Below the pieces are notes generated by a model, which worked only from the letters and a program-made list of their open reading frames with translations, did no database searches and was not told the DNA's origin. Position numbers and translations under genes: made by a program. Below are positions 8,580 through 15,550 of a stretch of 64,000 nt of DNA, piece after piece (position 1 is the first letter of the stretch; every line of letters begins with the position of its first letter). This stretch comes from Alphaproteobacteria bacterium (GTDB taxonomy: Bacteria > Pseudomonadota > Alphaproteobacteria > Rs-D84): NCBI GenBank assembly GCA_017503725.1, contig JAFVSL010000008.1, positions 62,001 through 126,000 of the forward strand, in the 5' to 3' direction.

Positions 8580-8863
8580 ATTGAGTTCACAGGGATGTGG
8601 ATTCGGGGCCTTAGAAAAGCTCTTCAGTAGTCGGTGCAAGAAAATGTGTACCGCATCCGCACAGAAAAGTTGGCGCGGAATGCGTCTTTTTTTGTGTTTC
8701 CAACCCGATGTATTTGTGCGATGGTCGCACATACCACTTTCGTGCGTCGGGGTGCCGTCGGTTATACAACAGGGCGCATTGCGCCCGAAAACCGGCGGGG
8801 TCAAAACTATTGTTGATTTTTCTAACACCCCGACCGCCATATTCCCGTGGCGGTGTTTTTATT
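8580..8863 (+). promoter_or_regulatory. Attenuator-like structured 5' leader, copy 1 (long form)
   Basis: The core at about 8592-8622 contains ATTCGGGGCCTTAGAAAAG. An early terminator-like hairpin pairs CGCATCCGC (8652-8660) with GCGG-A-ATGCG (8675-8684), followed by seven T. Local hairpins are TGTGCGA/TCGCACA (about 8715-8732) and GGGCGC/GCGCCC (8772-8786). The switch: CCGTCGGTT (about 8754-8762) can pair with AACCGGCGG, or GGCGGGGT can pair with ACCCCG(A)CC (8827-8835). The second choice overlaps the first two bases of the terminator stem CCGCCA/TGGCGG (8834-8853, then TGTTTTT). The leader ends 15 nt before the 8878 gene. Pairings are read by eye. Confidence 0.75.
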
Positions 8864-8877
8864 GTTTGGGGGAAATG

Positions 8878-9315
8878 ATGCGGAAATTTTTATTGCTGTT
8901 TATGCTAATTACTGTATCGGCAAATGCGGCAACAATGTGCGTGCCGGATTTTTCACAGATGTCTGATAAATGCACAGTTGTTAGTTATACAAAAAATACG
9001 TGGACAGTGAACTGTAATGGGGTTGAGGTTTCTGGAATAGCAATTCCAGGAGAAAACGCATCTACGAGTTTTGTTTATGATATAGAAGAGATTGTTGGCT
9101 TTACGGCGTTCTGCAATTGTTTAATGCAGCATCCGGTTGTGGGACAGTATTTATTGCCATTACCTGACCCCTCTATGTGTAGAGAGTGGTCCGGAATGTC
9201 TTGTGGTCAGTTTTGTGCAAATGTTTTTGTGCCAAGATGTGGGTTTTCTAAGTGTAATCCGTATGCTGACCTGGGGATAAGTTGCACACAAGGATCGGCG
9301 GGGGGCAGTTCATGA
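8878..9315 (+). CDS. Small exported Cys-rich protein, divergent family A
   Basis: The protein has about 145 aa and a signal peptide ending ANA. ATGATG at 8875-8880 gives two possible starts; the GGGGG at 8868-8872 spaces better to 8878. The family A core is relaxed. C-N-C-L replaces C-W-C-Q, followed by M-Q-H-P-V-V, and the last block is C-x7-C-x3-C (CREWSGMSCGQFC). Extra cysteines occur near the end (CGFSKC, ISC). The stop overlaps the next start as ATGA (9312-9315), so it is translationally coupled to 9312. It is the first gene after leader copy 1. Function unknown. Confidence 0.8.
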   Translation: MRKFLLLFMLITVSANAATMCVPDFSQMSDKCTVVSYTKNTWTVNCNGVEVSGIAIPGENASTSFVYDIEEIVGFTAFCNCLMQHPVVGQYLLPLPDPSMCREWSGMSCGQFCANVFVPRCGFSKCNPYADLGISCTQGSAGGSS

Positions 9316-9710
9316 AAAAAATATTTATTGTTTATGCCGGTATTATGCCTGTGATTGCGAATGCTGTGGCGTGTCCAAGTGGTATGACGGCGGTGTCGTA
9401 TGATGATTTTGCCCCAGTGGTATCTGGGGTATGCCCCGCGGGCTATGTTGCACATGATTTGCAGAATGTTTGTGCAAATGATTCATCGGGGGTGTGTTGG
9501 CTGGTGCGATTGGCGTGCGGGGCAGGGATAACACAAATGAAAACATCGGCTGGGGTTGATTTTCCGCTTTATGCAACGCGGCAAACAAATCCGTCGCTAA
9601 GTGTTATGTATAATAATACAACATGTTATATGGATTTAGAGCAGGGCGAACAATCCGGTACAATTAATGTAAATTATAACGGTGTTGTTTATCATATGAT
9701 TCCGAACTAG
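9312..9710 (+). CDS. Small exported Cys protein, family B-like
   Basis: The 132-aa protein has a signal peptide about 1-19 (ending ANA). The mature N-terminus has two C-P-x-G-[MY] boxes (CPSGM at about 21 and CPAGY at about 42), which relates it to family B (CPSGY, CPIGM). The C-terminal C-x-M-Y-A block of that family is not obvious; instead the chain runs on through NTTCYMD to a strand-rich tail. Its start overlaps the 8878 stop by 4 nt. Its stop overlaps by a few bases with that of convergent rarA. Classification as family B rests on the N-terminal boxes and position. Confidence 0.7.
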   Translation: MKKIFIVYAGIMPVIANAVACPSGMTAVSYDDFAPVVSGVCPAGYVAHDLQNVCANDSSGVCWLVRLACGAGITQMKTSAGVDFPLYATRQTNPSLSVMYNNTTCYMDLEQGEQSGTINVNYNGVVYHMIPN

Positions 9711-10978
9711 TCATCTGAATTTATTTTCTGGCGCAGGGATTCCCAATAATCCAGGCGCTTTTTTATTTCACGTTCAAAGCCGCGTTCAACGGGTTGATAA
9801 AATTTTTGCCGCCCCAATGATTCTGGGAAACAATTTTGACCACTGAAACCATTGGCGGTATCGGGGTCATAGATATATCCCGCGTTATAGCCCAAATTTT
9901 TCATCATTTTTGTCGGCGCGTTTAAAATATTTTTTGGTGGCATCAGTGAACCCGTTTCACGGGCCACGGCGTATGCCGCCTTTTGCGCTTTGTAATTGCC
10001 AATACTTTTTGGGGCGGTCCCTAGGTAAATTACCAGTTGCGTCAGGGCCAAGTCCCCCTCTGGACTGCCCAGTCTTTCGTATGCCGACCAGGCGGCAATC
10101 GCCATTTGCAATGCGTTTGGATCGGCCAGGCCCACATCTTCGACCGCAAAGCGGGTCAGGCGCCGGAATATGTACATTGGGTCCTGGCCGGATGTCATCA
10201 TACGCGCCGTCCAATACAGTGCGGCGTCCGTGTCACTGGCCCGCAGGGATTTATGCACCGCCGATATCAGGTTGTAATGTTCGTCGCCACTTTTGTCAGA
10301 TAGGGGCGCGCGCTTTTGCACCGCGTTGTCCAATTCGTCGGGTGTTAAATCGTGCCTGAAATTTGCGTTAATTAAGTATTCAACCGTATTCAGCAGGAAG
10401 CGTGCATCGCCGTCCGCCATCTGGGCCAGGTGGGTGCGTGCGCTTTCATCCAGTGGTAATTTTTTTTCTAAAAATTCTTCGGCACGCTTTATTAGTGTCA
10501 ATAAATCTTCGGTCGACAGGGGTTGCAAAACCCCAACGTGGCAACGTGACAGTAGCGCGTTATTCAAATTAAAACTGGGGTTTTCGGTGGTTGCACCCAT
10601 AAATACAACCGTGCCATCTTCGAGATATGGCAGTAGGGTATCTTGCTGTGTCTTATTAAAGCGATGAATTTCATCAATAAACAGCAATGTATTGCGACCA
10701 ATGTCGCGATTCATACGTGCGGCATCCATTGCCTTTTTTATATCAGCCGTTCCTGAAAATACCGCAGACATTGGTACAAAATCCATATCGACCGAATTTG
10801 CCAATGCGCGTGCAATCGTTGTTTTTCCGCATCCGGGCGGCCCCCATAAAATTAAATTTGATAATTTTTTATTGTCAACCATACGACGGACCAGGCCGTT
10901 TTCACCCAGCAATGTTGTTTGGCCCACAACGTCCGCGATTGTGTTGGGGCGCATTAAATCAGCCAGTGGTCGTGTCAT
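9707..10978 (-). CDS. rarA: Replication-associated recombination protein A (AAA+ ATPase)
   Basis: The 423-aa protein has Walker A GPPGCGKTT at 46-54 and Walker B LLFIDEIHRF at about 103-112. Sensor sequences GATTENPSF and the SRC arginine-finger region match RarA/MgsA/WRNIP1, followed by a C-terminal tetramerisation helical domain. In the family it acts at stalled forks on ssDNA ends together with SSB. Length matches the family (about 420-450). It is transcribed divergently from the MucR-like gene, with a 72-nt shared intergenic region. Confidence 0.95.
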   Translation of the reverse strand: MTRPLADLMRPNTIADVVGQTTLLGENGLVRRMVDNKKLSNLILWGPPGCGKTTIARALANSVDMDFVPMSAVFSGTADIKKAMDAARMNRDIGRNTLLFIDEIHRFNKTQQDTLLPYLEDGTVVFMGATTENPSFNLNNALLSRCHVGVLQPLSTEDLLTLIKRAEEFLEKKLPLDESARTHLAQMADGDARFLLNTVEYLINANFRHDLTPDELDNAVQKRAPLSDKSGDEHYNLISAVHKSLRASDTDAALYWTARMMTSGQDPMYIFRRLTRFAVEDVGLADPNALQMAIAAWSAYERLGSPEGDLALTQLVIYLGTAPKSIGNYKAQKAAYAVARETGSLMPPKNILNAPTKMMKNLGYNAGYIYDPDTANGFSGQNCFPESLGRQKFYQPVERGFEREIKKRLDYWESLRQKINSDD

Positions 10979-11014
10979 AGTTTTACTTCGCTTTTATTTA
11001 ATGTTTATTTATGG

Positions 11015-11020
11015 TATAAT
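11015..11020 (+). promoter_or_regulatory. Extended -10 for the mucR-like operon
   Basis: ATGGTATAAT ends at 11020. The -35 region (TTTTAT, 10992-10997) is poor. This may be where the MucR-like protein regulates itself, as known for the family; no operator can be picked out. Confidence 0.4.
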
Positions 11021-11050
11021 TATTCTATTAAAAAACACAGGGGTTAGCAA

Positions 11051-11413
11051 TTGGTAAATATAAATAAAAGTTCTGAATTTGCGTTGGCGGTGGCAAACCT
11101 GGCGGCGGCGGCAATTGCGGCAAATCCGGCGTTGGATATGGAAACCGCGGTAAAGCAAGCGCGTGAAATCTTGCGCGGGGCGTCCGTTACACCACAACAA
11201 ATCGAAGACTCAATTCAGCCCGATAAAATTCAATGCCTGGAAGATGGCACGTGGCACATTATGTTGCGGCGCTATGTAAAGCGGAAATTTAATTTAACCC
11301 CCGAACAATATCGGGCCAAGTGGGGGTTGCCGGTGGACTATCCGTTTGTTGCGCCCGCATATGCGCGCAAGCGTTCACGCATTGCCAAAAAAACAGGATT
11401 GGGGAGAAGATAA
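11051..11413 (+). CDS. MucR/Ros-family transcriptional regulator lacking zinc ligands
   Basis: The 120-aa protein has the family phrase S-I-x-P-D-K-I-x-C-L-E-D-G at about 53-65. LTPEQYRAKWGLPVDYP and a basic end (ARKRSRIAKKTGLGRR) complete the MucR signature. MucR/Ros proteins bind AT-rich DNA and control envelope and surface genes in alphaproteobacteria. The zinc-site histidines of the Ros finger (R-H ... H) are replaced (R-R-Y-V-K-R-K), so the fold is probably zinc-free, as reported for some Mesorhizobium Ml proteins. The start is TTG with AGGGG 7 nt upstream; no ATG is available. Its stop is 1 nt before the next start. Confidence 0.85.
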   Translation: MVNINKSSEFALAVANLAAAAIAANPALDMETAVKQAREILRGASVTPQQIEDSIQPDKIQCLEDGTWHIMLRRYVKRKFNLTPEQYRAKWGLPVDYPFVAPAYARKRSRIAKKTGLGRR

Positions 11414-11414
11414 A

Positions 11415-13268
11415 ATGTCAAAAAAATTTGAAAAAGTTGTAAATGCGCCACATATGTATTTTGGAAATGCGCGCAAAAAACTGGTTCGGGGCAATTGGCC
11501 AAAAAGTACGGGAAAACGTGTTGGACGCGGGGGAAAGATTGCGTTTCATTCTTTGATGCAGTTTATTACATGGACATTGAAATATGCGTTGCTTGACAAT
11601 CATCTGACACGTAAATTAGAAGAACTGTTGGCCAAGATTAAAAAGACAGACGGTAAAGGTAAAAAGAAACTGTGGCGGGCATTTATTAAAAAGAATCCTA
11701 ATTTTATGGGGCATATAGTTTACTATATGATGTTGGTGGCGACAGCAGCGGGGATTGATTTAAGCCGAGACGAATCTTTTATAAAAGAAACTGTCAAAGA
11801 GTGGATTGCAGAATTAACAGATGATGATGATTCAGATGATGACAATACCATAGATATAATGAGTATTGATGTAAACTCAAAGATAAAAGATATCAATAAC
11901 ACGGTTCCACATTTGCGTGCAATTTCGACAAATCAATCGCAATCGGAATTTGTAAAGCAGGCAGTGGAAGAATACTGGGATGAAATTGCGGTGGCATTAA
12001 CAGAATTGGAAACATATCGCGCGTCGCCAAAATTACATTCGGGGGAAAAACGGTATACAAATGGACTGGGGTGTACGTGGCAGTATTGGTATAACGACAA
12101 CGGCGTTTTGTATAAAGAAAAAAATCTTAAAAATAATACCAAAACCTTGAGCGCAGATAAAAATTATGAACAGGCACGTCGGCATTTGATTTATGAATCG
12201 TTACCCGCACTTTATAATGCGATTAAACCGTATGATAATATTACCCCACAAATGCAAATTGCATTGTTAATGGCGGGATATCAGCGTCCCGCGGATATGA
12301 AACATATCGCAGAAAAATTGGCGTCGGCCACAACCGTTCAACAGGTCGCAGATGCGTTCGCAGATGTAGAGAATGTTCCATCAAAATGGCGTGATGGAAC
12401 GCGTGTTCGTCGGTATACGTGCGCACTGTACGCAATTGGTGCAATCAGTGCAGAACAAATGCTGGATTGGACACGGGATTCTTTTTCAATGGTTAATGTT
12501 AACACCGTATACAAGAATGGGCATTTTGTAATATCACAACAAAATATTGAATTTTTATTGGGACGCAGTCGGCCAAATACAAATACGGTGCGTGAATTTT
12601 TGAATGATTTTGATACAGGGCGTAAGATTGTTGCAGATATAAAAACGTCCGGTGACACATTTAAATTTGATGAAAAAGAACAAGATTCAAATTATGAAAA
12701 ATCTATGGCGGTGGTAAACAAAGCAGACAAGAAATTCAAAAAAGGAAAATATAAAGACGCCGAAGAACTTTATGTTGAGGCCCTGGCGTTAAATCCGGAC
12801 AATATGGAGGCCTACAGTTCGTTGGCGCTAACGTACAAAATGCTGGGGGATAAAAATAAGTCGGTCGAATATTATCAAAAGTGTATAGATACGGTTGTTA
12901 AATGTAACGAATATATGAATTCAAACAAGTCTATGTTGTTGGATCGACGGGTAAAGGCAATGACGTATTATAATGCAGGACTTGCCCGCCAGGAAATGGG
13001 ACGTATCGCCCAAGAATCTGGGGATGTGTCAGCGGCCAAGGAACAATATCAATTGGCGCAAAAGAATTTTAACACCGCCAAGAAAAATGCGGAAATGATA
13101 GATCTGGAATCAGATATAATTGATGTTTATGACAGGGCAATGAATGATGCAAAGAAAATGATGGATGCGTTAAAAAAGTTGTCATTCAAGGCATCAGCGG
13201 CAAAGGTGAAAAATAAATCAGCGATTCTTGATGCCGCACGCGCCAAGGATGGTGAATATCGGGCATAA
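11415..13268 (+). CDS. Lysozyme-like domain plus TPR protein, no signal peptide
   Basis: The 617-aa protein starts at ATG 11415, one base after the mucR-like stop; an upstream in-frame extension overlaps that gene and lacks an SD. The N-terminus is basic, a hydrophobic segment (HIVYYMMLVATAAGI) lies at about 100, and an Asp-rich stretch at about 135-145. Residues about 190-400 recall GH24/phage-type lysozymes: ELETYR near a putative catalytic Glu, NGLGCTW for the G-x-G-x-T-W loop, AGYQRPADM, and WRDGTRVRRYTCALY like the terminal R-R-x-x-E helix. Residues about 450-570 are TPR-like (A-E-E-L-Y...A-L-x-L-N-P-D). The enzyme assignment is tentative; the TPRs are clear. Confidence 0.6.
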   Translation: MSKKFEKVVNAPHMYFGNARKKLVRGNWPKSTGKRVGRGGKIAFHSLMQFITWTLKYALLDNHLTRKLEELLAKIKKTDGKGKKKLWRAFIKKNPNFMGHIVYYMMLVATAAGIDLSRDESFIKETVKEWIAELTDDDDSDDDNTIDIMSIDVNSKIKDINNTVPHLRAISTNQSQSEFVKQAVEEYWDEIAVALTELETYRASPKLHSGEKRYTNGLGCTWQYWYNDNGVLYKEKNLKNNTKTLSADKNYEQARRHLIYESLPALYNAIKPYDNITPQMQIALLMAGYQRPADMKHIAEKLASATTVQQVADAFADVENVPSKWRDGTRVRRYTCALYAIGAISAEQMLDWTRDSFSMVNVNTVYKNGHFVISQQNIEFLLGRSRPNTNTVREFLNDFDTGRKIVADIKTSGDTFKFDEKEQDSNYEKSMAVVNKADKKFKKGKYKDAEELYVEALALNPDNMEAYSSLALTYKMLGDKNKSVEYYQKCIDTVVKCNEYMNSNKSMLLDRRVKAMTYYNAGLARQEMGRIAQESGDVSAAKEQYQLAQKNFNTAKKNAEMIDLESDIIDVYDRAMNDAKKMMDALKKLSFKASAAKVKNKSAILDAARAKDGEYRA

Positions 13269-13305
13269 AATCCAATATGATTAGGCACAGGGGGAACATT
13301 ATAAT

Positions 13306-15333
13306 ATGAAAGTCTTTGTTGATATACACGATAAACGCTGGAAAAAATATAAAATCGATTTTGAAAAAATCGTCTATACGCAGGGTTTTCCCGCACACAA
13401 AGAATCAGAGGTTTCAATTATATTAACCGATGATGCGGAAATTCATGCGTTAAATCGTGATTGGCGTGGCAAGGATGCACCAACAAATGTCTTGTCGTTT
13501 GAATTGGGGGATGATGTTTTGTTGGGGGATATTTATATTTCGTTGGACACCGTCCTGCGCGAGGCGGCCCAGCAAAATAAATCTGTTGCCGATCATACGG
13601 CACATATGGTTGTGCACGGTGTTTTACATTTGTTGGGATATGATCATTTGGATGATAATCAGGCAAAAATTATGGAAAGCAAAGAAATAAAAATCTTGGC
13701 AAAATTGGGAATAAAAAATCCGTATAAGACGGATGCTTGTGATGCGTGTGAATGTGCATCGGGGTGTCCGGGGGCGGGGCTGTTTTCGTTTTTGGATAAA
13801 TTTAAAATACGTACGGATTCATTTTGGCAATATGCGCTGTATGCTGTGTTTGGTGGTCTTGCGACATTTGGATTTGCGCCATTTAATATGTGGTGGCTGA
13901 CAATTTTATGTTTTATGGGGGCGTATTGGTTGACGGTGCGCGCAGATACAAAGATTGGTTTCTGGCGTGCATTCTGGCGTGTGGCACCGTTTGGGGCAAT
14001 GTATGGCGTTGGTATGTTTTGGTGGGTTTTAAATTCTATTTATGTTGTGCCGGAATTGGCCGCACAATATGCAATTTGGACGGTGCCGGGGTTGATTGGC
14101 CTGGCGTTGGCGGGGATGATAATTTTCGGGACACCATTTGCGATTTTGCGTGTGGTACGTATGAAGCCCGGGGCGCGACCATTTTTCTTTGCGGCCATTT
14201 GGGTAATTGTTTTATGGTTGCGTGAATGGGTGTTTACAGGATTTCCGTGGAATCCGATTGCAAATATTTCAATGCCGATGCCAATGCTTTCAAATTCTAT
14301 GTCTTTGTGGGGGGCGTTGGGGTTGACCTTTGTAATTATTGGTTTTGCGGGCGCGGTGGTGGAATTATTGCGTTTGCGCAAACGTGTAAATCTGGCAACG
14401 TTGATGGTATTTGTTGTGTTGGGGTTGGTTGGTGTGTTTGTGGGACGTGAAAATATGATGCGTTCTGATAGTGGGGCGGATTTAAAACCGCAACTGATAC
14501 GTATTGTGCAGCCCGCCATATCACAATCGCAAAAGGCAACGCATAATCGCGAGATGGCAATAAAAAACGCCGAAGAAAATTTGGGTAAAATGTTGTTTAT
14601 GGGGGGGGGGGATGCGACGCCGGATTTAATAGTTTATCCAGAAACGGCGTACCCGTTCGTTGTTGTTGATGGCGACCAGATGCCACTGGGGGTGGCATTG
14701 GGGACAAATGTTATTGTGGGGGCGACAACATATAATCCATCGTTGGGGTTGCAAAATTCGATGATTGTATCTGATGAAAATGGCCGGATTTTAAGCGTAT
14801 ACAGCAAATCTCACCTGGTGCCGTTTGGCGAATATAGACCATTGGGATTTTTGCCGGCGCCGGCAAATTTGGTTCCTGGTGATGGGCCAGAATTAATCAG
14901 TTTGGATATCGCAGGACGTGATTTTGTATTTGCCCCCGCCGTGTGTTACGAGGTTATTTTTTCAGATTCCTTGCTGCCGGATGGGGCGGGATTAAATCCA
15001 GATGCAATTATAAATATCACCAATGATAACTGGTTTGGGAAAACACCCGGGACATATCAGCATTTGGATATGGTGCGGCGCTATGCCATTGAATCGGGGT
15101 TGCCGATTATTCGCGCGAACTATTCAGGTATCAGCGCGTTTGTTGGTGCTGATGGCGTGGTAATCGAAAGTATGCCAATTGGCGCATCGGGGCATATTGA
15201 TGGATTTGTATGGGGGGCGCATATAACCCCATATCGGGTAATTGGTATGAATTGGTGGTTTATTATCATATTGGCATTTGCCACCATATCATCGGTTGCA
15301 ATGAGTGCGATTGATAAAGAAAGCAAAATGTGA
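13306..15333 (+). CDS. ybeY-lnt: YbeY-Lnt fusion: endoribonuclease joined to apolipoprotein N-acyltransferase
   Basis: One uninterrupted 675-aa frame. Residues 1-145 are YbeY, the metal-dependent RNase of 16S rRNA 3'-end maturation and ribosome quality control, with signature H-G-V-L-H-L-L-G-Y-D-H (H-x3-H-x5-H). A Cys-rich linker follows (CDACECASGCPG at about 146-157). Residues about 165-675 are Lnt, the inner-membrane enzyme that adds the third acyl chain to lipoproteins. It has several helices and then a nitrilase domain with the triad Glu in YPETAYPF, Lys in SKSHLVPFGEY and Cys in PAVCYEV. The two genes are often neighbours in proteobacteria, so fusion is a small step. SD GGGGGAA supports ATG 13306. 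Confidence 0.9.
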   Translation: MKVFVDIHDKRWKKYKIDFEKIVYTQGFPAHKESEVSIILTDDAEIHALNRDWRGKDAPTNVLSFELGDDVLLGDIYISLDTVLREAAQQNKSVADHTAHMVVHGVLHLLGYDHLDDNQAKIMESKEIKILAKLGIKNPYKTDACDACECASGCPGAGLFSFLDKFKIRTDSFWQYALYAVFGGLATFGFAPFNMWWLTILCFMGAYWLTVRADTKIGFWRAFWRVAPFGAMYGVGMFWWVLNSIYVVPELAAQYAIWTVPGLIGLALAGMIIFGTPFAILRVVRMKPGARPFFFAAIWVIVLWLREWVFTGFPWNPIANISMPMPMLSNSMSLWGALGLTFVIIGFAGAVVELLRLRKRVNLATLMVFVVLGLVGVFVGRENMMRSDSGADLKPQLIRIVQPAISQSQKATHNREMAIKNAEENLGKMLFMGGGDATPDLIVYPETAYPFVVVDGDQMPLGVALGTNVIVGATTYNPSLGLQNSMIVSDENGRILSVYSKSHLVPFGEYRPLGFLPAPANLVPGDGPELISLDIAGRDFVFAPAVCYEVIFSDSLLPDGAGLNPDAIINITNDNWFGKTPGTYQHLDMVRRYAIESGLPIIRANYSGISAFVGADGVVIESMPIGASGHIDGFVWGAHITPYRVIGMNWWFIIILAFATISSVAMSAIDKESKM

Positions 15334-15339
15334 TATAAT
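15311..15339 (+). promoter_or_regulatory. Promoter of leader copy 2
   Basis: TTGATA (15311-15316, inside the end of the lnt coding part), 17 nt, TATAAT (15334-15339). Confidence 0.8.
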
Positions 15340-15344
15340 ACAGT

Positions 15345-15532
15345 TTGATATCAGATGTTGTGTCTGGTGTCGGGGGCGTAGAAACCCTTGAAATCGGTGC
15401 CTGGGGCTAAACCAGGTAGAAAAAACTCCAACCATGGGTTGGAGGGTGGTGATATATAAAAATAAGCCCGCTATACCGATTTATAGTTTCTAACCTCCAA
15501 CCACTTGAAAAAGTTTTTCAGTGGTTTTTGTT
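15345..15532 (+). promoter_or_regulatory. Attenuator-like structured 5' leader, copy 2 (short form)
   Basis: Core CGGGGGCGTAGAAACCC at 15371-15387, hairpin CCTGG/CCAGG at 15400-15416. The clearest switch of the six: CTCCAACC (15426-15433) or CCTCCAACC (15494-15502) can pair with the single strand GGTTGGAGG (15437-15445). The downstream partner shares its last two C with the terminator CCAC-T-TGAAAAA/TTTTTCA-GTGG (15501-15524), which is followed by TTTTTG. The three helices are mutually exclusive in the usual anti-antiterminator / antiterminator / terminator sense. The GATATATAAAAATAAGCCC stretch after the G-rich strand is nearly identical in copy 3. SD GGAGGGG and ATG 15551 follow. Confidence 0.8.
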
Positions 15533-15550
15533 TTGCAAATGGAGGGGTGA

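Noticed and set aside
8581-8874. N-terminal 98-codon extension of the family A frame at 8878
   Set aside because: It translates the leader RNA; a clear signal peptide and SD mark the internal start.
15437-15450. T-box-like AGGGTGG in leader copies 2 and 3
   Set aside because: The motif is not kept in copies 1, 4, 5 and 6, no specifier loop is seen, and downstream genes are not amino-acid related.
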